Shown here: positions 41,469 through 50,901 of the stretch, one piece after another
How the letters are laid out: each line of letters opens with the position of its first letter
Numbering within the stretch: the first letter of the stretch is position 1
Origin: Pelosinus fermentans JBW45
GTDB taxonomy: Bacteria; Bacillota; Negativicutes; DSM-13327
Assembly (NCBI RefSeq): GCF_000271665.2
Contig: NZ_CP010978.1
Span: 4,447,001 to 4,511,000 of the forward strand
Reading direction: 5' to 3'
Length of the DNA: 64,000 bases
The notes under the pieces: generated by a model
What the model was told of the DNA's origin: nothing
Seen by the model: only the letters and a program-made list of their open reading frames with translations
Database searches by the model: none
Made by a program: the position numbers and the translations under genes

Positions 41469-43259
41469 TCATCCCTTAGTTATCGCTTTAAACGGACATT
41501 TAGCCATACAAGCGCCACATTTGATACATTTTTCTTGATCAATTATGTGCAACCCTTTCTTTTCACCACTTATGGCTACTACCGGACATTCTTTTGTGCA
41601 TAAGCCACAACCTTTACACACTTCACTAATATTATATTGGGTCAATCCGGTACAAGCCCCTGCTGGACAACATTTTTCTTTTATATGAGCTTCATATTCA
41701 TGACGGAAATATCGTAATGTGCTTAGCACTGGATTGGGTGCTGTTTGCCCGAGGCCGCAAAGTGCCGTAGTTTTAATATTTTTGGCCAGGACTTCTAACA
41801 GCTCAATATCCCCTTCTTTACCTTGGCCTTCCGTAATGCGAGTCAGAATTTCCAGCATACGTTTGGTACCTTCACGACAAGGCGTACATTTGCCACAAGA
41901 TTCTGCTTGTGTAAAGCTTAAGAAAAATTTAGAGATATCCACCATGCACGTTGTTTCATCCATAACAACTAGGCCCCCTGAGCCCATCATGGCACCGACT
42001 TTAATTAATGAATCATAATCAACAGACATATCTAGCAGTTCCTCTGGCAGACAACCGCCAGACGGACCACCAATTTGCACGGCTTTAAACTTCTTACCCG
42101 CTGGAATACCGCCACCAATATCATAAATAATCTGACGCATGGTAATACCCATTGGTACTTCAGCCAGACCGGTATGATTAATACGGCCTGTCAGCGCAAA
42201 TACCTTGGTGCCCTTACTATGCTCAGTACCAATTGACGCATACCAATCAGCACCCTTTGTAATAATTTGTGGCACATTGGCAAAGGTTTCTACATTATTA
42301 ATATTAGTTGGTTTACCCCACAAACCAGAAACTGCCGGGAATGGAGGACGTGACCGCGGCACACCACGTTGTCCTTCTATGGAAGCCATCAGGGCGGTTT
42401 CTTCGCCACATACGAAAGCTCCTGCACCTTCTTTAATTTTTAAGTGGAAATTAAAACCTGAGCCAAAGATATTATCACCAATAAGACCTAATTCTTCAGC
42501 CTGCTTAATGGCAATTCTTAAGCGTTTAATGGCCAAAGGATATTCAGCCCGCACATAAAGATAACCTTCATCTGCACCAATTGCATAACCGCAGATCGCC
42601 ATACCTTCCAGCACACGGTGAGGATCACCTTCTAGTAGGCTGCGATCCATAAATGCGCCTGGGTCTCCCTCGTCCGCATTACATATTACATATTTTTTCT
42701 CTCCAGGCGTTTTCCGAGCAAAGCCCCATTTTAGACCGCTAGGGAAACCGCCACCCCCACGGCCCCGGAGTCCAGATTTTTTAACTTCATCAATAACCTC
42801 ATCAGGGTTCATTGTTGTCAGTGCTGTACCTAAGGCTTCATAACCGCCTATAGCAATGTAGTCATTAATCTCCTCAGGATCAATATGACCGCAATTCGCC
42901 AAAATGATACGCATTTGCTTCTTATAGAAATCAATATCTTTGTAATTTGGAATTCCCTCGTGAGAACCAATTTCTTTATATAACAAACGTTCAACAATAC
43001 GACCTTTATACAAATGCTCTTCTACAATGTCAGCAACATCGGTCTCTTGCACATGAATGTAAAATACACCTTCAGGATAAACAATGACCAATGGTCCCAT
43101 TTCACAAAAACCATGGCAACCAGTTTCCACAATCTTTACTTCTTTATCAAGACCTTTTTGCGTTAATTGTTCCCGGAGTGCGGCCTCAACTTTTTTAGAG
43201 CCTGATGATATACAACCAGTACCAGCACAAATTAGCACATGTGATCTGTAGTGTTCCAT
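41469..43259 (-). CDS. hydB: Hydrogenase NADH/flavin subunit (HydB, NuoF-like)
   Basis: 596 residues. N-terminal thioredoxin-like 2Fe-2S domain (CAGTGCISSG and ETGCHGFCEMGP), then the FMN/NADH domain (GRGGGGFPSGLKWGFAR, NADEGDPGAFMDRS), the Cys cluster ESCGKCTPCREG and two C-terminal 4Fe-4S motifs (CKGCGLCTKECP, CIKCGACMAKCP). This is the NADH-handling and bifurcating-flavin subunit. GGAGG precedes the ATG. 9-25 bp from hydA. Confidence 0.96.
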   Translation of the reverse strand: MEHYRSHVLICAGTGCISSGSKKVEAALREQLTQKGLDKEVKIVETGCHGFCEMGPLVIVYPEGVFYIHVQETDVADIVEEHLYKGRIVERLLYKEIGSHEGIPNYKDIDFYKKQMRIILANCGHIDPEEINDYIAIGGYEALGTALTTMNPDEVIDEVKKSGLRGRGGGGFPSGLKWGFARKTPGEKKYVICNADEGDPGAFMDRSLLEGDPHRVLEGMAICGYAIGADEGYLYVRAEYPLAIKRLRIAIKQAEELGLIGDNIFGSGFNFHLKIKEGAGAFVCGEETALMASIEGQRGVPRSRPPFPAVSGLWGKPTNINNVETFANVPQIITKGADWYASIGTEHSKGTKVFALTGRINHTGLAEVPMGITMRQIIYDIGGGIPAGKKFKAVQIGGPSGGCLPEELLDMSVDYDSLIKVGAMMGSGGLVVMDETTCMVDISKFFLSFTQAESCGKCTPCREGTKRMLEILTRITEGQGKEGDIELLEVLAKNIKTTALCGLGQTAPNPVLSTLRYFRHEYEAHIKEKCCPAGACTGLTQYNISEVCKGCGLCTKECPVVAISGEKKGLHIIDQEKCIKCGACMAKCPFKAITKG

Positions 43260-43285
43260 TTTCTACCTCCTATTACTCCCAAGAG

Positions 43286-43651
43286 TTATTCTGTAATTTT
43301 CCCGACAACAAGTTCCTTGACAATATGGCCCTGAATCACATGTTCAACGATAATTTTAGGAATATCTGTTGCTGTAACTCGGCCATAAGTAATACGAGGC
43401 TGACCTGGAAGCACAACATCAATCAGTACCTCTTTTTCACACACACCAATACAGCCAATTTGCCGTACCATCACATCTTCTAATCTACGTTTAGCAATCT
43501 CATCTAAAATCGCTGACATCACTTCTCTAGCACCTGCTGCGATGCCGCAAGTCCCCATGCCAACGATAATTTGTTTGCTGCTTTCCTGACGCACCCTGGT
43601 CTGAGTCTGAACTTGTTCGCGTAAACGTTTTAAATCCTCAATTGTTTTCAT
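43286..43651 (-). CDS. Thioredoxin-like 2Fe-2S ferredoxin of the hydrogenase operon
   Basis: About 121 residues with cysteines in GMGTCGIAAGA and QIGCIGVCEKEV, the four-cysteine pattern of thioredoxin-fold 2Fe-2S proteins. It equals the N-terminal domain of HydB in type and is commonly found as a separate small gene in HydABC operons. ATG at 43651 has GGAGGTG 7 bases upstream and overlaps the end of the ATPase gene. A role as an extra electron carrier or assembly partner is inferred. Confidence 0.88.
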   Translation of the reverse strand: MKTIEDLKRLREQVQTQTRVRQESSKQIIVGMGTCGIAAGAREVMSAILDEIAKRRLEDVMVRQIGCIGVCEKEVLIDVVLPGQPRITYGRVTATDIPKIIVEHVIQGHIVKELVVGKITE

Positions 43652-44225
43652 CTTGTACACCTCCATACAAATTCCGTGAATTGTATAAATTCATTACATT
43701 TTGAGTTAGGTACTCATGCAACCAAATAAGCACGTCTGGCTGGGTGAGCGAAATATTTCCCAAAATTTCAGTAAGTTCCTGGGTTACCATCGAAAAAACA
43801 TTCTTTTCAACAGTATGGCTATAACTGAAATTAAGCTCTGGATGGGCAATTATAATTGACTTAACAGTTTCCACAATATTACCAAGTGGCGGGCGGTCCC
43901 AGTGACTATGCTTATATAAGGCTTCAACTACTGCACCAGAGCCTGGTGTCGAGACTATTGTCAAATACCCTGCGCAACGTTTGGTCGACATATCGATTAA
44001 TGGTAAACCGAGGCCTACACGACGCGTAGTTCTGCTAGTAACAAATGGATCAATAACCTTCTGACAAGTATCATCGTCCATACCCTGACCGTTATCAATC
44101 ACCCGAATCAGTAAAGTATCCATCTCCGACATATCTTCAACGATGTCTAACAGAACCTTATTCGCACCTGCCTCAATTGCATTTTGCACTAAATCAAGAA
44201 TATGTAGCGATAATTCGCGCATCAT
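43638..44225 (-). CDS. HATPase-domain protein of the hydrogenase operon
   Basis: 195 residues. GHKL ATPase motifs: N box LVQNAIEAGAN, G1 DNGQGMDD and GLGLPLID. There is no histidine-kinase dimerisation domain, so it resembles anti-sigma or stand-alone ATPase proteins found in many clostridial Hyd operons. A regulatory role for the hydrogenase is inferred from that conserved position only. It starts within 3 bp of the hydC stop. Confidence 0.85.
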   Translation of the reverse strand: MMRELSLHILDLVQNAIEAGANKVLLDIVEDMSEMDTLLIRVIDNGQGMDDDTCQKVIDPFVTSRTTRRVGLGLPLIDMSTKRCAGYLTIVSTPGSGAVVEALYKHSHWDRPPLGNIVETVKSIIIAHPELNFSYSHTVEKNVFSMVTQELTEILGNISLTQPDVLIWLHEYLTQNVMNLYNSRNLYGGVQDENN

Positions 44226-44227
44226 GC

Positions 44228-44722
44228 TTACCTATACTTAGCAAGAATTTCTGGTATACTCTCTGGTGTGAGACGACCATAGGTATTATCATTAATCATC
44301 AATACTGGTGCCAAGCCACATGCACCAATACACGCTACTGTTTCTAATGTAAACAGTAAATCAGTTGTAGTACCACCTGCTTGAATTTTTAACTTATCCT
44401 CAATTTCTTGTAAAATCGTCTTTGCACCACGCACATGACAAGCAGTTCCCTGGCAGACGCGAATAATGTTTTTACCCCGGGGTTTAAGATGAAACTGCGA
44501 ATAGAACGTAACAACACCATAAATTTCGCTTATGGGAATGTCCATTTTTTCTGCCATATTTTCAAGTACTTCTTTTGGCAAATAGCCATACGCTTTTTGC
44601 GCGTCTTGTAATACTGGAATCAATGACCCCTTTACTCCCTGATACTTCTTTAAAATTTCATCCAAATTGTTGAATTGGTTATTTTTGCCGCCACAGCAGC
44701 ATGTCGATTGGTTGCTGTTCAT
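44228..44722 (-). CDS. hydC: Hydrogenase small electron-transfer subunit (HydC, NuoE-like)
   Basis: 164 residues with the four 2Fe-2S cysteines in CQGTACHVRGA and CIGACGLAP. The N-terminus has an unusual CCCGGKNN stretch. AAGGAGG precedes the ATG. First intact gene of the operon hydC-ATPase-ferredoxin-hydB-hydA; together with HydA and HydB it forms the bifurcating hydrogenase trimer. Confidence 0.94.
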   Translation of the reverse strand: MNSNQSTCCCGGKNNQFNNLDEILKKYQGVKGSLIPVLQDAQKAYGYLPKEVLENMAEKMDIPISEIYGVVTFYSQFHLKPRGKNIIRVCQGTACHVRGAKTILQEIEDKLKIQAGGTTTDLLFTLETVACIGACGLAPVLMINDNTYGRLTPESIPEILAKYR

Positions 44723-44819
44723 TTTATTCCTCCTTATGAAAAGTTATCAATAATTGCTGACGACCAGGTTACTGTCTCACCACCTTTCGCAAATTTTTCC
44801 CCTTTAATGCCTGCTGTAT

Positions 44820-45487
44820 TTAAGACAATGTTGGTTCATTTATATAAAATACCGTTCTAGGACCACTCAGAAAGTCGTTTATAGTATGAGCGTCAGATGA
44901 TGTCACTATTGGCAAGTTACCAATTGCAGGAAAACGTTTTATGGCCTCACTAGGATTGGTCAGCCGCGAAACCGCTACTGCAGCAAGCCCCACATCAGGT
45001 GGAATAAAACTGAGCTGTGTTATTAAGCTGTTTGCAGGTCTACCACATGACTGGCAATACATATTCCGCCAATACAGTTAACTTTTTCACATACTTCTGC
45101 CAACATCTCAGGTTTTATTCCAAATTAACTCATCTTCCGCGTCCACGATCAACTGTGGGCCAAAACGTTTTTCGCATTTAATTGTCCAGACATATGCAAT
45201 TTGACAAATTATTCTCACACTTTAAATTGGCGCATTTTTTCAAATAATACAATCATATGGACTTCTTCTTCTGTCTCAACTTCCATGCCTGGCAAAATTA
45301 CAACATTTGTACCTTTTGCCGCCTCAAAGACTGCTACCACATTATCACAAGCATTATGATCAGTAATGGCCACAATATCAATACCATGCTTAGCCGCATG
45401 CCAAACAATACTCCTTGGCGTCATCTCTACCGCTGCGCACGGTGACAATACAGAATGCACATGGAGATCAGCCACAAACTGACGCAT
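44820..45487 (-). pseudogene. Broken PHP-domain phosphoesterase gene
   Basis: The N-terminal part (MRQFVADLHVHSVLSPCA, then HGIDIVAITDHNACDN) and C-terminal part (SCGRPANSLITQLSFIPPDV, then VTSSDAHTI) are clear pieces of one PHP phosphoesterase of the kind found in hydrogenase operons. The middle (45062-45215) keeps traces (FGPQLIVDAEDE) but has several stops and frame changes. The metal-binding DLHVHS motif is intact but the protein cannot be whole. Confidence 0.85.
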
Positions 45488-45827
45488 CTGCCCCACTAAC
45501 ACCCTTTCCGTACAATAAACCTGATACGGCAAAAACTGACAGGGTCGTAATGAGTAGCGGTATCCCTTCCGACTCAGCCTTACTAATCGTTTCCGTCTCA
45601 GGCTTCACATCACCAGCAACAACTATTGCAGACAAGCCCAGTAAGGATGCTATAGCCACAATATTTTGATGTCCCTGCATAGTAACCCAAACATTACCAT
45701 TTTTCCCTTGACCCATAACATAACTTAATAAGTCAGAGGCATAACCGCCGCTAATCTCATTATCACATTTCCCAATACCAGCCACAACCTCAGCTTGCAG
45801 AAGATCTACCACTTCCTGTACAATCAT
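45468..45827 (-). CDS. DRTGG-domain protein
   Basis: About 119 residues. Matches the small DRTGG proteins of hydrogenase operons: EISGGYASDLLSYVM, LSAIVVAGDVKP and AVSGLLYGKGVSG. The function is unknown; DRTGG domains in other proteins are linked to HPr-kinase-like or CBS regulators. ATG at 45827 follows GGGTGG. Its 3' end overlaps the start of the broken PHP gene by 20 bases. Confidence 0.8.
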   Translation of the reverse strand: MIVQEVVDLLQAEVVAGIGKCDNEISGGYASDLLSYVMGQGKNGNVWVTMQGHQNIVAIASLLGLSAIVVAGDVKPETETISKAESEGIPLLITTLSVFAVSGLLYGKGVSGADASVCG

Positions 45828-45854
45828 GGCACCCACCCCTTATGTATATAATTA

Positions 45855-46000
45855 TTATTTTACTAACTCTTCTAATTCTTTTTCTAATGTTGGCGGCATT
45901 TTTTTCGTCAAGTCAATCATCTCTTGGGCTAAATCCCGGACTCGCTCTCGGAGCTTAAACACACAATCAGTTTCTGAGGCTCCGTCCAAAATATTAGCCC
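45855..46000 (-). pseudogene. C-terminal fragment of a hydrogenase-cluster gene
   Basis: About 48 codons: ILDGASETDCVFKLRERVRD, then LAQEMIDLTKKMPPTLEKEL and stop. No start codon with a ribosome site; the frame runs into the 130-bp repeat at 46000. It probably is the end of an upstream gene of the hydrogenase operon whose body was lost at the repeat. Family not certain. Confidence 0.55.
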
Positions 46001-46132
46001 CATATTTCTATCCTATTTACCATTAAAATACAAAACTCCTGCAAGGCTAGGCCGCTTTGCAGGAGTTTGTCGTATATATTGCTTTTTTGATCAGCTCTAA
46101 CTATTGGTCTATTCTCTATGCTCATTGCATGG
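46000..46132. repeat. 130-bp dispersed repeat, copy 2
   Basis: Same unit as 22570-22697, here with an intact hairpin AAACTCCTGC...GCAGGAGTTT. Its first base meets the end of the gene fragment 45855-46000. Confidence 0.8.
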
Positions 46133-46235
46133 ACAGGGGTTCGACACGGCGATTTTCTACAACAATTTTTAATTGAATTTATTAAATTAATTTGATTAAA
46201 CTAATCATAATAATATGTAATATGGAGGTTAGGTC

Positions 46236-46859
46236 ATGGATGCAAACTACATGCTATACCAGCTAAGGGCCGATATGTGGAATATATTACTTGCCCAATG
46301 GAAAATTGCCATAACCACCCCGAAGTATTGGGGCCTTGTAGCAACCATCATAATAGCTTATATTGTTTGGTATCGGCTTACGGATAAAACGCGGCTGGCT
46401 TATCTATTATTTTATGGTTCTCTAGTCACTGTTATGACGAGTCTTACTGATCTTTACGGAACAACAGCAGGACTATGGTATTACAAGGTTCGACTAGCAC
46501 CATTCTTAACAAGTGTTTTCCTTCGAGACTGGACTTTAGTACCGCTCACCTACATGCTTGTACAACAATATAGTCCTAATTGGCGACAGTTCTTCATCTG
46601 GAATACTGTAGGAACATTCTTCCTCTCCGTGATCGTTGTACACATACTTTCTGTACTCGACATCATACAATTAATGAAATGGACCTACTTAATTGGTTTT
46701 ATCACTTCGTATCTTACGGCAGCCCTCTCTCGCGCAGCCTTTCATTTGGTCATACAGGTTCAAAATGCAGCTCGTGAAGAAAAGGCTAGTCCTTTAGGAA
46801 ATACCTTGATGCATCCGGCATTTAAGCCGTTAGACAAACAAGAAGACGATGATAAATAA
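46236..46859 (+). CDS. CBO0543-family membrane protein
   Basis: 207 residues with five predicted transmembrane helices (YWGLVATIIIAYIVWY; LAYLLFYGSLVTVMTSLTD; TLVPLTYMLVQQY; TFFLSVIVVHILSVL; YLIGFITSYLTAAL). The LxPLTYMLVQQYS block is the family signature, shared with the gene at 50257 (LPVTYMLIYQTY). Function unknown; the family is common in Bacillota spore formers. A ribosome site (ATGGAGG) precedes the ATG. Transcribed alone. Confidence 0.8.
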   Translation: MDANYMLYQLRADMWNILLAQWKIAITTPKYWGLVATIIIAYIVWYRLTDKTRLAYLLFYGSLVTVMTSLTDLYGTTAGLWYYKVRLAPFLTSVFLRDWTLVPLTYMLVQQYSPNWRQFFIWNTVGTFFLSVIVVHILSVLDIIQLMKWTYLIGFITSYLTAALSRAAFHLVIQVQNAAREEKASPLGNTLMHPAFKPLDKQEDDDK

Positions 46860-46861
46860 AA

Positions 46862-46912
46862 ACTCAAGGGGACGGGGTTATTGACACCAGCCTTGGTTGA
46901 ATTGTCGACACC
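46862..46912. repeat. GGGGACGGGG-type repeat, half copy
   Basis: CTCAAGGGGACGGGGTTATT followed by a degenerate GTCGACACC; left arm only of the 23128 unit. Confidence 0.6.
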
Positions 46913-46933
46913 GCCTTTTCAAAAAGAAGTTAA

Positions 46934-47626
46934 CTATCTCAATGAAAATTCAACTGCAGCTGTAGCATGTATTTGAGTCGTATCGAAAATTGGCACTATA
47001 CTATCTTTTTGGCTAATTAATAGAGGAATTTCTGTGCACCCCAATACAATACCTTCTGCTCCAATGTTATGCATGTGCTCCATGATTTTTACAAACGCTT
47101 CACGCGACGATTCCAATATTTTACCCAATACCAATTCATGGTAAATAATAGAGTGAATCACTTCACGCTCATCTTGATCTGGTATAACCACCTCAATACC
47201 GTGTTTTTGGGCTAAACGTCCTTTATAAAAGTCTTGTTCCATAGTAAATTTTGTTCCTAGTAGAGCGACTTTACGCAATCCCCTTCTCTTCACTTCATCC
47301 GCAGCGGTATCTGCAATGTGCAATAAAGGAATGCCTACTTGACTTTCAACCGCATCTGCCATTTTATGCATCGTATTCGTACATATGACCATAAAATCTG
47401 CACCACCTTTTTTCAAGCGCATCCCCGCGTCAATCATTAATTCAGTAAGCTTATCCCAATCTCCTTGATGCTGCAGCTTTTCAAATTCCGCGAAATCAAC
47501 GGAGTACATTATGCTTTTTGCTGAATGGGTACTCCCCACTTTATCTCTAACTAATTCGTTAATTATACGATAATATACAGCCGACGATTCCCAGCTTAAT
47601 CCACCAATCAAACCAATAGTTTTCAT
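46934..47626 (-). CDS. Aspartate/glutamate racemase family protein
   Basis: 230-residue cofactor-independent racemase. The two catalytic cysteines are in MVICTNTMHKM and VLGCTEIPLL; IGLIGGLSWESSAVYYR is the family N-terminus. ATG at 47626 has GAGGAG 8 bases upstream. Aspartate racemase is the commonest activity of this type but glutamate or other amino acids are possible. It could supply D-amino acids for the cell wall or spores. Confidence 0.88.
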   Translation of the reverse strand: MKTIGLIGGLSWESSAVYYRIINELVRDKVGSTHSAKSIMYSVDFAEFEKLQHQGDWDKLTELMIDAGMRLKKGGADFMVICTNTMHKMADAVESQVGIPLLHIADTAADEVKRRGLRKVALLGTKFTMEQDFYKGRLAQKHGIEVVIPDQDEREVIHSIIYHELVLGKILESSREAFVKIMEHMHNIGAEGIVLGCTEIPLLISQKDSIVPIFDTTQIHATAAVEFSLR

Positions 47627-47823
47627 ACTTATCACTCCTCTTTAAATAATCTTAAAAATACTTCTATTTTCTCTTGATTTCTTAGAATTTCATATCTTTC
47701 AAATGAGCATTTCTTTTTTTGTCAACATATTGACCAGACTAGATAATACGAGTCAGGTGACGGTTCTTCGTCTCACTTTAGCGATTTGAATATTTATCAT
47801 TATTTTATTTCCCATAAACATAC

Positions 47824-47861
47824 AAAACTCCTGCAAGGCTAGGCTGCTTTGCAGGAGTTTT
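47824..47861. repeat. CTCCTGCAAGGCTAGG hairpin copy
   Basis: AAAACTCCTGCAA/TTGCAGGAGTTTT stem with loop GGCTAGGCTGC; core of the 130-bp repeat. The remaining sequence of 47627-47998 holds no gene; 47748-47775 is a GAGTCAGGTGACGGTTC fragment also found near 48938. Confidence 0.65.
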
Positions 47862-47998
47862 GGCGATACGTTCGACCCCTTAAGGTAGGGAGTGCTAGAG
47901 TATCGGTACCAGTACCAATATGAGATTTAAATTTCTAGTATACCAAATACCCTGACTTCAAATAATAACTGTAATACATATAACTGGAGGGAAATTGC

Positions 47999-48159
47999 AT
48001 GACTGTACAACAAGATTTGCAAAAGGCGCTAGCTACGGCCAAATCCGCTCAAGGATCTTATGCTCAATTCGTCCGGTCAGACACATTGCTCAATTAAACA
48101 GTCGCCTTGGTACGGTTCAGGAAAACTATTCTAATCAAGATATACAACAGACTAGTTAA
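47999..48159 (+). pseudogene. Deleted DUF1657-type gene
   Basis: Starts MTVQQDLQKALATAKSAQGS after GGAGGG, then loses frame near 48080; a second frame continues HIAQLNSRLGTVQENYSNQD and stops at 48159. Both parts match the start and end of a DUF1657 protein (about 68 residues, found in spore-former operons with SpoVA and DUF421). An internal deletion that is not a multiple of three removed the middle. Confidence 0.75.
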
Positions 48160-48238
48160 ATAGCTACTATGTAAAGCCTTTACAACGAGTAAAGGCTCAT
48201 AACATATAGAAAATGTTTGTCTATCGGAGGGTGACTGA

Positions 48239-48924
48239 ATGGAATCAGTTATGGAAACGTCTTTACGAACCGTAATTGGCTTTGTCTTTTTATTGTCTCT
48301 TACTAGAATTTTAGGTAAGAAACAGCTCGGACAGCTGACCTACTTTACATATATAACTGGAATTGCAATGGGTAATATCGCCGGCGATATGGTCGTACAT
48401 AAAGATGTTGCAATCGCAGATGGACTTGCTGGCCTCACCATCTGGGCAATTATGACCTTTGCGGTCGAATATGCCAGCCTTAAATCCCCTACGATACGAG
48501 TTGCATTAGACGGTGAGCCGACAATCATCATAAATCGGGGACAAATAATGCAAAAGAACTAGCCAGCCATCGACTCAATATGGATGATCTTAGTATGATG
48601 CTAAGAACAAATAATGTCTTTTCCATAAAGGATGTAGACTATGCTATTCTTGAGCCCAATGGGGAACTCAGCATATTGAAAAAGTCACAACTTGAGGGAA
48701 TCACAAGAATGGATCTCAACATAACCCCATCTCCGCGGTTATATCTACCTACAGAACTCATTGTTGACGGCCAGTTGGTAACAAAAAATCTGAAAGAAAT
48801 TAACCTCACTAAAGAATGGGTTTTGGAGGAGATTAACAAGGCGGGCTACCATTCATTTGCTGATATCTTCTTTGCGGAGTTGCAGAGCGATGGTACCCTA
48901 TACCTTGAAGGAAAATCACAATAA
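48239..48924 (+). pseudogene. Frameshifted DUF421 (YetF-like) membrane protein gene
   Basis: Part 1 (48239-48562) has three membrane helices and the block TRILGKKQLGQLT, and ends GQIMQKN at TAG. In the next frame the protein continues ELASHRLNMDDLSMMLR and runs to 48924. One base lost or gained near 48550-48560 explains both. Two soluble-domain motifs (DYAILEPNGELSILKK) are intact. GGAGGG precedes the ATG. Real decay or a sequencing error at AAAAGAAC. Confidence 0.85.
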
Positions 48925-49080
48925 ATGCTAATTTTTATGAGTCAGGTGACGGTTTACGGTTCATGATTTGATAGCTATTTATTGATATTTTATATTTTTT
49001 AACAGATATCCGTTTATAACCACATTTATTGCCGAAAACAACGATTGACAAATAATATTTTATGTGATATAATGGAATAT

Positions 49081-49121
49081 TATCAACTTGACAAACATAT
49101 GTCAAGTTGATATGCTTTTTT
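49081..49121 (+). terminator. Hairpin with T-run before the methyltransferase gene
   Basis: Perfect 13-bp stem TATCAACTTGACA/TGTCAAGTTGATA, loop AACATA, then TGCTTTTTTT. It lies 60 bp before the methyltransferase start and could be a terminator for DUF421, an attenuator, or an operator (TTGACA halves). Confidence 0.65.
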
Positions 49122-49176
49122 TAGAACGATAATCCGTCAAAACTTTCAGGATATGGTTCTAAAGGAGGATATTCAA

Positions 49177-50072
49177 ATGCAAGAAAATCAATTCAGTCTT
49201 ACGGCAATAATGTGCGCCTATCTTCGTGCCTATCACGCCAAATATGATGAACCCAAAATTTTTGATGACTTTTTAGCCGATCAAATTATTCCCGACGAAA
49301 ATCGCTTACTTATAGAAGAAGGGCTAACCAAACACCTTCAGCTAAAAGCCCCCGAATCGCCGCATCACTTCCCGATCAAGCGACTGCATTAAAGTTAGTA
49401 GCACGAGCAATGAACAGTCGCTCTAACCTTCTAAGCCGTTCACGATATACCGAGGAAACTCTCGAAGCGGCTATCAAACAAGGTACACAACAGTATGTAA
49501 TACTCGGAGCAGGATTGGATACATTCGCATTTCGACGTTCGGATATATTAGTAAACCTTCAAGTCTTCGAGATCGACCATCCGAATACGCAAAACTTTAA
49601 AACACAACGTATTAAGGAATTAGGTTGGGCAGTTCCAACACAACTCAACTTTATTCCAATGGATTTTACGCAAGAGAGCTTGGCTGCAGCACTAAAAAAA
49701 TCATCCTATAACCCTCAGGTTAAAAGCTTCTTTAGTTGGCTTGGTGTCACTATGTACTTGACCCGTGAGGAAGTATTCGCAACTTTGCGCACTATTGCCA
49801 CTATCGCGCCTACTGGCAGTAGGATTGTTTTTGATTATTTTGATATCGATATATTCGACGCACAAAAAACCGATACACAAATACAAGAAGAGCTGGCGCA
49901 AGTGCAGGCGGCGGGTGAGCCAATGAAAACCGGCTTTGATCCATCAATGCTAGCCTCAGATCTCGCCAACTTGGGACTTCACCTTCATGAGAATTTGAAT
50001 CAAGCAGAGATCCAAAGACGTTACTTGCAAGGACGCAAATATGCCCATATTGCACAAGCAGTAGTCAAATAA
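49177..50072 (+). pseudogene. Frameshifted class I SAM-dependent methyltransferase gene
   Basis: Frame 1 (49177-49392) begins MQENQFSLTAIMCAYLRAYH after AAAGGAGG and ends in a stop. The adjacent frame carries ASLPDQATALKLVARAMNSR and continues to 50072. A single-base change near 49350 joins them. The SAM motif is VILGAGLDTFAFR and FEIDHP follows, as in the TIGR00027-type methyltransferases. The substrate is unknown. Confidence 0.82.
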
Positions 50073-50256
50073 CATTATAAGTAATCGCGGGGACGGCAGA
50101 CCAATGTCATAAAGCTATAGTGATCCCCCAGGTTCAACCGTACCTGGTAACACCACTAGCCGCTTATCACGATTTTGGAAAATATATATTGGGATTTGGG
50201 GAAAGATAAAAGAAACGAGGTTAAATAATTATTTATCCTAAGGAGTGGATCGTTGC

Positions 50257-50817
50257 TTGGATAATCGGGAAATCGCAAATCGAGTCCTTGAATTAACCCT
50301 AGAAATCACCCGTCTTGATATCTATGAATGGCGATACCTCGACCTGTTTACCTGGCAGTGGTGGCTGCTGCTAACAATACTAATCCTACCCTGGATTGTT
50401 TTTATAAAAATGGTTGATAAAAAGCATTTACCCGAAACGCTGCTATTTGGCTCATGGGTAATGATTATTTCTGAAACATTTGATCATATCGGATACGAAC
50501 TCGGCATGTGGACCTATCTAGTCGAGATTTTCCCACTCTTCCCGCGATTTGAAGAGGTGAATTTTTCAGTCCTACCAGTTACATACATGCTTATCTATCA
50601 AACTTATAAAGATTGGAAACAATATCTAATAGCAATAGCAATTGCTGCAGGTACATTCACCTGGATTGGTGAGCCCATACTTATATGGCTGGAACTCTAC
50701 GTCCCTTTAAAATGGGTTCCTGCTTACGGATTTCCAATCTACGTAGCCATCGGACTGATTACCAAATGGGGAACTCAAAAGATTTATAGCCTCGCTAAAA
50801 CTGAGGTTAAACAATAA
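50257..50817 (+). CDS. CBO0543-family membrane protein
   Basis: 186 residues, five predicted membrane helices (WWLLLTILILPWIVFI; LLFGSWVMIISETFDH; LPVTYMLIYQTY; LIAIAIAAGTFTWI; AYGFPIYVAIGLIT). Paralogue of the gene at 46236. The start is probably TTG at 50257, since AAGGAG lies 11 bases upstream and the GTG at 50245 overlaps it. Function unknown. Confidence 0.75.
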   Translation: MDNREIANRVLELTLEITRLDIYEWRYLDLFTWQWWLLLTILILPWIVFIKMVDKKHLPETLLFGSWVMIISETFDHIGYELGMWTYLVEIFPLFPRFEEVNFSVLPVTYMLIYQTYKDWKQYLIAIAIAAGTFTWIGEPILIWLELYVPLKWVPAYGFPIYVAIGLITKWGTQKIYSLAKTEVKQ

Positions 50818-50901
50818 CCAAGAATCCGCGAATTCACGGGTTTTTCATCTGCGACACCCCTATTTTTAAGAGTCAGCAAGAGCGGTATTAGAGGTTGTCA
50901 G

